Of a stretch of DNA of 12,041 nucleotides, positions 1 to 6,677 are shown in pieces (positions within the stretch are counted from its first letter, which is position 1; every line of letters starts with the position of its first letter). This DNA is from Halanaerobiales bacterium. Its GTDB lineage: Bacteria; Bacillota; Halanaerobiia; Halanaerobiales; JADQBU01. The DNA is taken from contig JADQBU010000443.1 of the NCBI GenBank assembly GCA_016278435.1, positions 1 through 12,041 on the forward strand, in the 5' to 3' direction. The notes beneath the pieces are model-generated. The model was not told the origin of the DNA and did not search any database. It saw nothing but the letters and a program-made list of their open reading frames with translations. The position numbers and the translations under genes are program-made.

Positions 1-8
1 AATTTTTA

Positions 9-67
9 AAATTTTCGGATAACGAGAAAATGTAGAAGTCGAGAAAGTATAAATATTTCGAAAATTT
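9..67. repeat. AT-rich leader with a 9-bp inverted repeat
   Basis: The 88 bases before the first gene are AT-rich and hold no coding sequence that I can recognise. AAATTTTCG (9-17) is repeated in inverted form as CGAAAATTT (59-67), the right arm ending just before the ribosome binding site AAAGGGGG (71-78). A TATAAA at 48-53 could be a -10 box, but no good -35 lies at the right distance. The upstream gene and most of any promoter lie outside the window, so the function is not determined. Confidence 0.3.
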
Positions 68-88
68 ATTAAAGGGGGAAAATTAATC

Positions 89-859
89 TTGAGAACAATT
101 TCTAAAAATATTAAGATTATGTTTGTATTTATTGTTCTGAGTACTCTGTTGATGTCAATGACCATGATTTCCGGTATGGCTGGTGCAGCAGATAAACCTA
201 CTTATGTTTTTGGTACTGAACTGGCCTGGGCACCCTGGGATTATAGAGATAAAAATGGAGAAGAAGCAGGTATAGATATTGAAATAATTGAAGCTATTGC
301 CGAGGTAGAAGGATTTAATGTAGAATGGAAGATTCTATCCTGGGATTCATTGATTCCGGCTTTAAAACTGGGTAAGATCGATATGACCGGTGGCGGAATG
401 ACTATTACTGAAGAAAGAGCTGCCCAGGTTGATTTCACCGATCCCTACTGGACCAGTAAGATGGTTGTCCTGGTTCATGAGGATTCTAACCTGAATGTAC
501 TTACTGCTTTGAGTAAAGGTGCTACTGTAGCCAATCAAAGGGGTACTACCTGGAGCAACTGGGTTCGTGATAGAGTAAATGAAGGTTTTGATATAAATCA
601 GGTACTGTATTCGGGGCAGGATGAGGCGGAACAGGCTGTAGTCAGTGGAAAAGCCGATACTACCCTGGAAGATATGAGTAGTGCTGGTCCAGTTGTAGAA
701 GCACTACCTTTGAAAATAATTGCTACCTTCCCCACAGACCAAAAATATGGTTATGCAGTACAGAAAGGTAATACTGAATTATTGAATATGTTAAATGATG
801 GTCTGAAAAAAATACAGGAATCGGGTAAATTCAATCAAATAGTTAATAAATATATGTAG
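89..859 (+). CDS. polar amino-acid ABC transporter, periplasmic substrate-binding protein (family 3)
   Basis: This 256-residue protein binds an amino acid outside the inner membrane and delivers it to the permeases encoded downstream. Residues 1-33 form a signal peptide (basic start, hydrophobic core 10-30) with a likely cut after AGA (33). There is no lipobox cysteine, so it should be a free periplasmic protein. The mature part shows family 3 hallmarks: APWDY (48-52), GIDIE (61-65), the LIPALKLGKID stretch (88-98) and MTITEER (104-110), whose arginine contacts the ligand carboxylate in this family. D195 in LEDM is the probable contact for the ligand amino group. The start is TTG at 89, chosen because AAAGGGGG (71-78) sits at good distance and the signal peptide begins here. 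It is the first gene of a four-gene importer unit. Polar amino-acid import is a safe call; the exact ligand (glutamine, arginine, histidine or other) cannot be read from the sequence. Confidence 0.93.
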   Translation: MRTISKNIKIMFVFIVLSTLLMSMTMISGMAGAADKPTYVFGTELAWAPWDYRDKNGEEAGIDIEIIEAIAEVEGFNVEWKILSWDSLIPALKLGKIDMTGGGMTITEERAAQVDFTDPYWTSKMVVLVHEDSNLNVLTALSKGATVANQRGTTWSNWVRDRVNEGFDINQVLYSGQDEAEQAVVSGKADTTLEDMSSAGPVVEALPLKIIATFPTDQKYGYAVQKGNTELLNMLNDGLKKIQESGKFNQIVNKYM

Positions 860-875
860 TATAAAATAAAAACGG

Positions 876-901
876 GGAGTTCCAGTTTTTTCTGGAACTC
901 C
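876..901 (+). promoter_or_regulatory. intergenic hairpin between binding-protein and permease genes
   Basis: GGAGTTCCAG (876-885) and CTGGAACTCC (892-901) form a perfect 10-bp stem around a loop of six T, extendable by two G-T pairs. Only two T follow directly (TTAACTT), so it is a poor intrinsic terminator. It lies 17 bases after the binding-protein stop codon and before the permease ribosome binding site. The likely role is to protect the 3' end of the binding-protein message or to terminate partially, giving more binding protein than membrane components. Confidence 0.75.
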
Positions 902-932
902 TTAACTTGCAATAAACTGGGGGGAATTAATT

Positions 933-1568
933 ATGATTGAATATCTTCCTGGACTTTTTCGGGGAGTTATTGTTACCATTAAACTGGGTTTTTCTTTTTT
1001 TATTTTTGGATTTGTTGTTGGTAATATTATTGCTATTGGCCAGGTATATGGTAATAAATTCATATCATTATTCTGTGCAGGATTTGCCTGGGTTTTCAGG
1101 AGTCTTCCTGCCCTGGTTATATTATATCTATGGTATTTTGGGTTTAATCTTTCTCCCTTTCTAGCGGCTGTACTGGCTCTGGGTCTCAGGACTGCTGCCT
1201 ATCAATCGCAATTTTTTCGGGGAGCAATTCAATCTATTGCCAGGGGTCAGATGACTGCTGCTCGTTCGCTGGGGATGAGTAAATTAAGAGCTGTTGTCAA
1301 GATTATTATGCCTCAGATGTTAAGATTATCACTTCCTTACATATCAAATGAATATGCGATTACCATTAAGGATACTTCACTTGCTTTTGCCATCGGGGTT
1401 GTCGAGATTTTAAAAGAAGGAAGGTTGATTATCACTGTACTTCATAATCCCATGGATATTTTTATGATTATTGCCGTTATTTATTTAATAATAACCCGTG
1501 GTGGGACTTATTTATTGTCTTTACTTGAGAAACATTACAGGATACCTGGTTTTGAAATTAGTAATTAG
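933..1568 (+). CDS. amino-acid ABC transporter permease (HisM/GlnP family), first
   Basis: This 211-residue inner-membrane protein is one of two permease subunits of the importer. It has several hydrophobic segments (about 10-40, 50-85, 145-165, 175-197). The cytoplasmic EAA loop that docks on the ATPase is visible at about 106-128, with QMTAARSLGMS followed by IIMPQ. The usual FRGTPLL motif of the family is altered to FRSLPAL (55-61). ATG at 933 follows TGGGGGG (918-924). The C-terminus, IPGFEISN, nearly matches that of the second permease (IPGFEIKN), so the two are paralogues that probably form a heterodimeric channel. Confidence 0.92.
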   Translation: MIEYLPGLFRGVIVTIKLGFSFFIFGFVVGNIIAIGQVYGNKFISLFCAGFAWVFRSLPALVILYLWYFGFNLSPFLAAVLALGLRTAAYQSQFFRGAIQSIARGQMTAARSLGMSKLRAVVKIIMPQMLRLSLPYISNEYAITIKDTSLAFAIGVVEILKEGRLIITVLHNPMDIFMIIAVIYLIITRGGTYLLSLLEKHYRIPGFEISN

Positions 1569-1601
1569 TATTCTAAACAATGCTTCAGGGAGGGAATATA
1601 T

Positions 1602-2360
1602 GTGGAGGAAAGAAAAGAAATATTGAGAGTAGAAGATCTCCATAAATCTTACGGAACAAATAAAGTGCTACAGGGTATTTCTCTTAATATTAAACAGGGG
1701 CAGACGAAAGTTATTATCGGGCCTTCTGGTACCGGTAAAAGCACCTTACTGACCTGTGTTAACTATCTTAATCCCCCTGATAAAGGGAGGATCTGGTTAG
1801 AAGGTGAGGAAATTATCTATTCCGAAAGAGAAATAAATAAAATCAGGCAGAAAAAGGGTTTTGTTTTTCAACAGTTTAATCTTTTTAATCATTTAACTGC
1901 TCTGGGAAATGTTATGGTTGGGTTAACTGAGGTATTAAAGAAAAAAAAGAAAGAAGCCCGGGAAAAGGCTATGTATGAACTGGAACGTGTAGGAATGGCT
2001 GACTGTGCAGAACAATATCCAGCTGAGCTTTCAGGGGGGCAGCAGCAGCGGGTTGGTATAGCGAGAGCTCTGGCTATGGACCCGTTACTTATTATGTTTG
2101 ATGAGCCAACTTCTGCTCTGGATCCGGAGTTGATGGGAGAAGTACTCGATAATATGACCAAACTTGCCCTGGAAGGTATGACATTACTGGTGGTAACCCA
2201 TGAAATGGGTTTTGCCAGGGCGGTTGCTGATGATATTATCTTTATGGAAAATGGTAGAATAGTTGAAGAAGGTCCTCCAGAAAAGCTGATTATGAATCCT
2301 GAAAAGAAGCGTACCATTGAATTTCTGCAGAAAATAACACAGCTTTATGGGGAGGATTAA
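1602..2360 (+). CDS. amino-acid ABC transporter ATP-binding protein (GlnQ/HisP family)
   Basis: This 252-residue cytoplasmic ATPase powers the importer. All nucleotide-binding motifs are intact: Walker A GPSGTGKS (40-47), Q-loop Q90 in VFQQFNLF, signature LSGGQQQR (143-150), Walker B LLIMFDEP with catalytic E168, D-loop SALD, and switch H200 in VVTHEMGFA. The last pattern and the FNLFNHLTALGNV stretch are typical of polar amino-acid importers. The start is GTG at 1602, 7 bases after the ribosome binding site AGGGAGGG (1587-1594). An ATG overlapping it at 1600 is out of frame and stops at once. The gene sits between the two permease genes. Confidence 0.95.
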   Translation: MEERKEILRVEDLHKSYGTNKVLQGISLNIKQGQTKVIIGPSGTGKSTLLTCVNYLNPPDKGRIWLEGEEIIYSEREINKIRQKKGFVFQQFNLFNHLTALGNVMVGLTEVLKKKKKEAREKAMYELERVGMADCAEQYPAELSGGQQQRVGIARALAMDPLLIMFDEPTSALDPELMGEVLDNMTKLALEGMTLLVVTHEMGFARAVADDIIFMENGRIVEEGPPEKLIMNPEKKRTIEFLQKITQLYGED

Positions 2361-2366
2361 TCAGAT

Positions 2367-3035
2367 ATGGAATTGATTACTTACTGGATTAGTATTTTGC
2401 CAGAACTGGGAAATGGTGTTATTAATACATTGATAATGACTTTTCTGGCGGTTTCTATGTCTGCAGTTCTGGCCGTGATTCTGGCTATGGGAAGGATGTA
2501 TGGGCCGAGAATAATTTCCACTTTATGTAAGTGGTATATTGAGTTTTTCAGAGGAACACCTCTACTGGCTCAGTTATTTATTATTTACTATGGACTCCCT
2601 TCCTGGGGACTGAATTTTTCTTCCTTTACTTCGGCTGTGCTTGCTTTTGGTTTAAATAGTGGGGCTTATGTTGCTGAATATTTAAGGGGAGCAGTCCAAT
2701 CGATAGATAAAGGTCAGATGACAGCAGGCCTGGCTATGGGTATGACAAAGTTTACTGCTATCCGGAAGATTATCCTGCCCCAGGCTTTAAGATTCGTTAT
2801 TCCACCCTGGTCAAATGATGTAATATATACTTTGAAATATACATCTATTGCCTTTCTGGTAGGAGCCCAGGAGTTAATGAGTAAGGCCAAGATTATTGCC
2901 AGTTTCAACTTTCGCTTTATCGATACCTTTGTATTTGTGGCTATAATTTATTTGATACTGGTTCTGTTATTAACCCTGTTTTTTAACTGGCTGGAAAGGA
3001 AATTGAAAATCCCAGGGTTCGAAATAAAGAATTAA
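2367..3035 (+). CDS. amino-acid ABC transporter permease (HisM/GlnP family), second
   Basis: This 222-residue inner-membrane subunit pairs with the first permease. It keeps the classic family motif FFRGTPLLAQLF (60-71) and the EAA loop (about 117-139, QMTAGLAMGMT followed by IILPQ), then IPPWSND. Hydrophobic segments lie at about 18-45, 63-80, 85-105, 155-172 and 185-207. ATG at 2367 follows GGGGAGG (2349-2355), which overlaps the end of the ATPase gene, so translation of the two is probably coupled; the gap is 6 bases. It is the last gene of the unit, followed by a terminator. Confidence 0.94.
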   Translation: MELITYWISILPELGNGVINTLIMTFLAVSMSAVLAVILAMGRMYGPRIISTLCKWYIEFFRGTPLLAQLFIIYYGLPSWGLNFSSFTSAVLAFGLNSGAYVAEYLRGAVQSIDKGQMTAGLAMGMTKFTAIRKIILPQALRFVIPPWSNDVIYTLKYTSIAFLVGAQELMSKAKIIASFNFRFIDTFVFVAIIYLILVLLLTLFFNWLERKLKIPGFEIKN

Positions 3036-3037
3036 CA

Positions 3038-3084
3038 AAAAAACCCCCGGCGGATAAATATTCTACAGCTTAAGGGGGTTTTTT
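3038..3084. terminator. bidirectional intrinsic terminator between convergent genes
   Basis: AAAAAACCCCC (3038-3048) pairs with GGGGGTTTTTT (3074-3084): an 11-bp stem with a T-run on the plus strand and, because of the A-run, also on the minus strand. The loop is long (25 bases). It lies between the stop codons of the second permease (plus) and the SIMPL gene (minus), so it can serve both. Confidence 0.88.
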
Positions 3085-3099
3085 ATGCAATTATTTTTC

Positions 3100-3723
3100 T
3101 TATTTTATGCTGAATACGGCATGGACGGTGACTCTAATCTGTTTATCTCTGGTTGATGTATCATAAATTCCGCTGCTGGATACACTGGTTGAATAGGGTT
3201 CTGTGATCTGGAAGACACCTGAATTAAGAGAAAGCATTTTACCGAGCTTAACATCGGTATTTTCCAGCATTTTAATTCCTCTTTCCCGGGCATTTGCGGT
3301 TGCCTCGGCAATAATTTCTTTTTTAAGGTCATCTATCCGGGAAGAGTAGTATTCCAGATTAGAACTGTTAATTACAATCCCTTTTTCAAATAGAATCATG
3401 GGATTAAAGGCCAGGTTTTCCAGTTCATCAACCTTTTTAGAAATAATAAATAGATTTTGCTGTAGTCTAAATCCTGTAAAAACTCTTTCTTCACCTTTAC
3501 CATTCATCGAATTTTTGAAATCATATTCCTCATAGACATTGATCGGTTTTTTGTTAATACTATCTACATTGATACCCAGTTTTTCCAGCTCTTGTGTGAT
3601 ACCTTCTAACTGCTGGTTGAGTTTCTCATAACCTACTTTTAAATTATCTGGTGCTGCCGTTTCCTGTAGAAAAATACTCCATTTAACGGTATCAGAAGTA
3701 AATTGTTTAGAAGCAACCCCCAC
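3100..3723 (-). CDS. SIMPL (DUF541) domain protein, apparently lacking its N-terminal membrane anchor
   Basis: The 207-residue frame matches the SIMPL/DUF541 (YggE-like) family of exported or membrane-anchored proteins of poorly known, possibly stress-related, function. Visible family features are the opening LEVVGVASK...SDTVKW, a LEKLGI segment, and the C-terminal EATANARERGIKMLE...LGKML region with a VTVHAVFSI end. The start given is the only usable one (GTG at 3723), yet homology clearly continues upstream in frame (KLEVVG, preceded by VFFFPSIYKIQN, which looks like the end of a membrane segment) to a TAA at 3772-3774. No ATG, GTG or TTG lies in that stretch, and the GTG has only a weak, too-close GGAAG. 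Full-length relatives have roughly 30 more N-terminal residues with a signal anchor. The gene is therefore probably 5'-truncated; without the anchor the product would stay in the cytoplasm. It is head-to-head with the nitroreductase gene, 66 bases apart. Confidence 0.72.
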   Translation of the reverse strand: MGVASKQFTSDTVKWSIFLQETAAPDNLKVGYEKLNQQLEGITQELEKLGINVDSINKKPINVYEEYDFKNSMNGKGEERVFTGFRLQQNLFIISKKVDELENLAFNPMILFEKGIVINSSNLEYYSSRIDDLKKEIIAEATANARERGIKMLENTDVKLGKMLSLNSGVFQITEPYSTSVSSSGIYDTSTRDKQIRVTVHAVFSIK

Positions 3724-3789
3724 AACTTCCAGTTTATTCTGGATTTTATATATCGATGGAAAGAAAAATACTTAAGATAGGGTGATAGT

Positions 3790-4563
3790 ATGGAAAATGA
3801 AACACTGGATCTGATTAATAGGCGGGTTTCACTGAGAAAGTTTGCAGACCAGGAGATAACTGTAGAGGAAAGGAAGGCAATTATAGGGAGTGCGATGCGG
3901 GCTCCAACGGCCGGGAATATGATGCTGTATTCCATTATAACTGTGGATGAACAGGAGAAAAAGGAAAAGTTGAGTAAAACCTGTGATAATCAGCCCTTTA
4001 TTGCCCGGGCTCCACTGGTTATGATCTTTCTGGCAGATTTTCAGCGCTGGTACGATTATTATGATTACTGCAATGTTGAAGATTATTGCCAGCGGAGAGG
4101 AATGGAGTTTTCCGGGCCTTCTGAAGCAGATTTACTCCTGGGCTGCTGTGATGCTTTGATTGCTGCTCAGAATGCAGTTCTGGCGGCTGAATCTATGAAT
4201 ATAGGCTCCTGCTATATTGGTGATATCATGGAAAATTATGAGACACACTGTGATTTGCTTAATTTGCCACCCCTGGTTTTTCCGATCACTATGCTCGTTT
4301 TTGGTCATTATCCTGAAAAGAGACCTGAGATAAGACCCCGCTTTGATAAGAAATACATAGTATTTCAGGAAAAATACAGAAGATTAGAGGAAGGAGAGTT
4401 CAGTGATATGTACAGTGACCATAGTATTAGTCCGCATAATAAATTTGAGGCAGAAAATTTTGGTCAGTACATGTATGCCAGGAAAACTGGAGCTGATTTT
4501 TCTATAGAGATGGCCCGTTCAGTCAGGAAAGCGCTGGAAAACTGGGGTGGAAAAGTAAAATAA
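3790..4563 (+). CDS. NfsA/FRP-like nitroreductase family protein (FMN-dependent oxidoreductase)
   Basis: This 257-residue cytoplasmic flavoprotein belongs to the nitroreductase family, whose members use FMN and NAD(P)H to reduce nitro-compounds, quinones or flavins. Evidence: the N-terminal RRVSLRKF motif (11-18) that binds the FMN phosphate, APTAGNMM (38-45), GSCYIGDI (139-146), and the C-terminal EKRPEIRPRF (176-185) typical of the longer NfsA type. The length fits that type rather than the shorter NfsB type. It has seven cysteines (65, 94, 100, 119, 120, 141, 154). ATG at 3790 follows GGGTGAT (3780-3786), which pairs with the extreme 3' end of 16S rRNA and so sits close to the start. The physiological substrate is unknown. 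No clear terminator follows, so transcription may run on into htrA. Confidence 0.9.
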   Translation: MENETLDLINRRVSLRKFADQEITVEERKAIIGSAMRAPTAGNMMLYSIITVDEQEKKEKLSKTCDNQPFIARAPLVMIFLADFQRWYDYYDYCNVEDYCQRRGMEFSGPSEADLLLGCCDALIAAQNAVLAAESMNIGSCYIGDIMENYETHCDLLNLPPLVFPITMLVFGHYPEKRPEIRPRFDKKYIVFQEKYRRLEEGEFSDMYSDHSISPHNKFEAENFGQYMYARKTGADFSIEMARSVRKALENWGGKVK

Positions 4564-4590
4564 TTCTAATCAAATTTTAATTTTATACTA

Positions 4591-4619
4591 ATGATTTTTT
4601 AATCTTCACCTGTTATAAT
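4591..4619 (+). promoter_or_regulatory. htrA promoter with extended -10
   Basis: A perfect extended -10, TGTTATAAT (4611-4619), predicts transcription starting near 4626. The -35 region at 17-base spacing (ATGATT, 4591-4596) is weak (3 of 6), consistent with reliance on the TGn extension or an activator. The 10-mer TGTTATAATG recurs exactly at the response-regulator promoter (5951-5960). CATGTAA (4624-4630) follows 5 bases after the -10, as it does 4 bases after the other one. Confidence 0.72.
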
Positions 4620-4682
4620 GATTCATGTAATCAAGGTATACAGCTAAAAAATCAAAAAATATACTTAGAGAGGTGAAGATTA
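4600..4682 (+). repeat. 12-bp perfect inverted repeat linking htrA promoter and ribosome binding site
   Basis: TAATCTTCACCT (4600-4611) is the exact reverse complement of AGGTGAAGATTA (4671-4682). The left arm fills the promoter spacer and touches the extended -10. The right arm covers the core of the ribosome binding site GAGGTGA (4670-4676) and the first base of the start codon. In RNA that enters from the nitroreductase gene the two arms could pair and hide the ribosome binding site. RNA started near 4626 lacks the left arm. A DNA-level operator is the alternative. Confidence 0.8.
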
Positions 4683-5830
4683 TGTTAAAAAGTAAAAATA
4701 AGATATTGTCAATTACACTTTTAGTTGCACTTCTATTTGTGTCCATTAGTTTTCTGCCGGGCGGTATTCAGGCAGCGGATAAACTGGATGTTACCGGTTC
4801 AAATGTATTTGCAGATATAGCAGAGCAGGCGGACCAGGGAGTAGTAAAAGTAACGAGCAAGTTCGAAGTACAGGGTTATAACAATAACAATAATATGAGT
4901 CCATTTTACAATGACCCGTTTTTTCAGTACTTCTTCGGTGATCAGATGCCTTCACCGGATATGCAGAAACCCAGAACTGAAGAAGCATTTGGTTCAGGTT
5001 TCGTAGTATCTAATGATGGTTATATTGTTACCAATGGTCATGTAATCCAGGATGCGGATAAGGTTGAGGTAACTATAAAAGGTAATGAAGACCCGGTTCC
5101 GGCAGAGGTTGTCTGGTCAGACTTCAGTCTTGACCTGGCAGTTTTAAAAGTAAATACTGATCAGGAATTAAAACCACTTACTATGGGTGATTCTTCTGTA
5201 ATCCGCCCCGGTGACTGGGCGATTGCAATTGGAAATCCATTTGGATTTGAACACACTGTTACAGTAGGTGTAATAAGTGCCCTTGGTAGACCGATTCAGA
5301 TTCCAACTGGTCAGGGACAGGTCAGAAGTTACCGTAATCTTATTCAGCTTGATGCTGCCATTAACCCCGGTAATAGTGGTGGGCCTCTACTGAACATTAA
5401 TGGTGAAGTTATCGGTATTAATACTGCTGTCAGTACTCAGGGACAGGGTATTGGGTTTGCTATACCCATCAATGAGATTAAAGATATTGTTGCACAGTTA
5501 AAAAGCAGTGGTCAAGTAATTCAACCCTGGCTTGGTATCTATTACAGACAGATTAATGACGAAATAAAGGATTACTTCAATCTTGAGAATACTAATGGAG
5601 TATTGATTGTAGATGTAGTAAAAGATAGTCCAGCTGCTAAAGCAGGATTACAGCCCTATGATGTTATAAAAGAGATAGAAAAACAGCCAATTGAAAATAT
5701 TGATCAAGTGCAAGAGATTGTCAAGAGTAAAGAAGTTGGAGAAAAAATACTGCTCAAGGTAGTAAGAAATGGAAATACCCAGTTGATCTTTGCAGAAATT
5801 GGTAACAAATCCAATAAACCAGTTCAATAA
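4682..5830 (+). CDS. htrA: HtrA/DegP-type periplasmic serine protease with one PDZ domain
   Basis: This 382-residue secreted protease degrades misfolded envelope proteins. Residues 1-31 form a signal peptide with a likely cut after IQA. The trypsin-like domain (about 100-275) has the full triad: H120 in TNGHVI, D151 in SLDLAVLKV and S232 in NPGNSGGPL. A flexible loop with five asparagines (67-71) and aromatic residues sits before it, as in other HtrA proteins. One PDZ domain (about 283-372) contains the LGIYYRQI and AGLQPYDVI patterns. The start is ATG at 4682, not the in-frame GTG at 4673, because that GTG is inside the ribosome binding site. A cleavable signal peptide resembles DegP/DegQ rather than the membrane-anchored HtrA of Bacillus. 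It has its own promoter and terminator and lies directly upstream of a two-component system sharing promoter elements with it. Confidence 0.96.
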   Translation: MLKSKNKILSITLLVALLFVSISFLPGGIQAADKLDVTGSNVFADIAEQADQGVVKVTSKFEVQGYNNNNNMSPFYNDPFFQYFFGDQMPSPDMQKPRTEEAFGSGFVVSNDGYIVTNGHVIQDADKVEVTIKGNEDPVPAEVVWSDFSLDLAVLKVNTDQELKPLTMGDSSVIRPGDWAIAIGNPFGFEHTVTVGVISALGRPIQIPTGQGQVRSYRNLIQLDAAINPGNSGGPLLNINGEVIGINTAVSTQGQGIGFAIPINEIKDIVAQLKSSGQVIQPWLGIYYRQINDEIKDYFNLENTNGVLIVDVVKDSPAAKAGLQPYDVIKEIEKQPIENIDQVQEIVKSKEVGEKILLKVVRNGNTQLIFAEIGNKSNKPVQ

Positions 5831-5850
5831 AAGAGAATAGTTCGTGAGGA

Positions 5851-5879
5851 AGGCCGGGATGAGATATTCCCGGTTTTTT
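5851..5879 (+). terminator. intrinsic terminator of htrA
   Basis: CCGGGA (5854-5859) and TCCCGG (5868-5873) form a stem with an 8-base loop, followed by six T (5874-5879). It begins 20 bases after the htrA stop codon. It should insulate the response-regulator gene from htrA transcription. Confidence 0.9.
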
Positions 5880-5930
5880 CCATTTATAATAATTTTAATT
5901 AACTGTGGGGAAGGTCTGGATGATTTAGAT

Positions 5931-5959
5931 TAGATATTTTGCTGTTTTATTGTTATAAT
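5931..5959 (+). promoter_or_regulatory. promoter of the response-regulator operon
   Basis: TAGATA (5931-5936, 4 of 6 to TTGACA), a 17-base spacer and the extended -10 TGTTATAAT (5951-5959) predict a start near 5966. The -10 10-mer is identical to that of htrA, and CATGTAA (5963-5969) follows as at htrA (4624-4630). With a terminator just upstream, this promoter likely drives the response regulator, the kinase and probably polA and mutM. Confidence 0.78.
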
Positions 5960-5964
5960 GAACA

Positions 5965-5979
5965 TGTAAACATTGTAAA
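5965..5979. repeat. direct repeat TGTAAA-N3-TGTAAA at the transcription start
   Basis: TGTAAA occurs at 5965-5970 and 5974-5979, separated by CAT, so the period is 9. Read on the minus strand it is TTTACA twice, which resembles the TT(A/T/C)ACA direct repeats bound by Bacillus PhoP. It overlaps the predicted start site of the response-regulator promoter, where a bound regulator would repress. Possible autoregulatory operator; this is inference. Confidence 0.45.
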
Positions 5980-5997
5980 AGATACGGGGGAAGGAAG

Positions 5998-6675
5998 ATG
6001 TCAGCAAAAATACTGATTATTGAAGATGAAAAACAGATTGCCCGCTTTATGGAACTGGAATTACTGCATGAAGGCTATGAAGTTGACCTGGAAGAGGACG
6101 GGCACAGTGGTCTGGATAGACTTGAAAATGAAGAGTTTGACCTGGTTTTACTGGATATAATGTTGCCCGGTATTGATGGGGTTGAAGTCTGTTCTCGTAT
6201 GCGTAAATTCTCAGATATTCCGGTGGTTATGGTTACGGCCCGTGATGGTATTTCAGATAAAGTCAAGGGACTTGATATCGGTGCAGATGATTATATTACA
6301 AAACCTTTTGCCATAGAAGAGCTTCTGGCCAGAATTCGGGCTCTATTAAGACGGAGTGATGATAAAGAGGATTCACATATTTACAGGGCTGATAATCTCA
6401 TTCTGGATTCCAGCAAATATCAGGTTAAACGGGCCGGGGAGTTAATTGAATTGACTAAAAAGGAGTATGATCTGTTACAATATTTACTGAAAAATAAAGG
6501 TGTAGTGGTTTCCCGGGAACAACTGCTTAATGGAGTCTGGGGTTATGATTATACCGGTGAGACCAATATAGTAGATGTTTATATCAGATATTTACGGAGT
6601 AAGATTGATGACCCATATAAAAATAAATTAATTCATACCGTCCGGGGGGTTGGGTATGTACTGCGGGAGGAATAA
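5998..6675 (+). CDS. OmpR/PhoB-family response regulator (PhoP-like position)
   Basis: This 225-residue DNA-binding regulator has an N-terminal receiver domain (1-118) with acidic pocket E9-D10-E11, phosphoacceptor D53 in LLDIMLPG, T80 and K102 in TKPF. The C-terminal winged-helix domain (about 127-223) shows the LTKKEYDLLQYLL recognition region and the closing TVRGVGYVL. ATG at 5998 follows GGGGGAAGG (5986-5994). It is co-transcribed with the kinase 2 bases downstream. In B. subtilis phoP-phoR occupies the same place before polA-mutM-ytaF, so it may be a PhoP orthologue. The adjacency and shared promoter elements with htrA also allow an envelope-stress role like CssR. Family membership is certain, the regulon is not. 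Confidence 0.95.
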   Translation: MSAKILIIEDEKQIARFMELELLHEGYEVDLEEDGHSGLDRLENEEFDLVLLDIMLPGIDGVEVCSRMRKFSDIPVVMVTARDGISDKVKGLDIGADDYITKPFAIEELLARIRALLRRSDDKEDSHIYRADNLILDSSKYQVKRAGELIELTKKEYDLLQYLLKNKGVVVSREQLLNGVWGYDYTGETNIVDVYIRYLRSKIDDPYKNKLIHTVRGVGYVLREE

Positions 6676-6677
6676 GG

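Noticed and set aside
937..1164. 75-codon plus-strand frame within the first permease
   Set aside because: It is an out-of-frame overlap of a clear permease gene; its hydrophobicity comes from the T-rich codons of the real gene.
3639..3935. 98-codon minus-strand frame with a hydrophobic stretch, considered as a frameshifted N-terminus of the SIMPL gene
   Set aside because: It runs antisense through the conserved start of the nitroreductase (RRVSLRKF, APTAGN), so a real overlapping signal anchor is improbable. It also lies in a different frame from the SIMPL gene.
4673..4675. GTG as the htrA start
   Set aside because: It is part of the ribosome binding site GAGGTGA; ATG at 4682 is correctly spaced from it.
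5907..5928. GGGGAAGG followed by ATG ATT TAG, a two-codon leader frame before the response regulator
   Set aside because: It lies upstream of the predicted promoter and downstream of the htrA terminator, so it is unlikely to be transcribed; probably chance.
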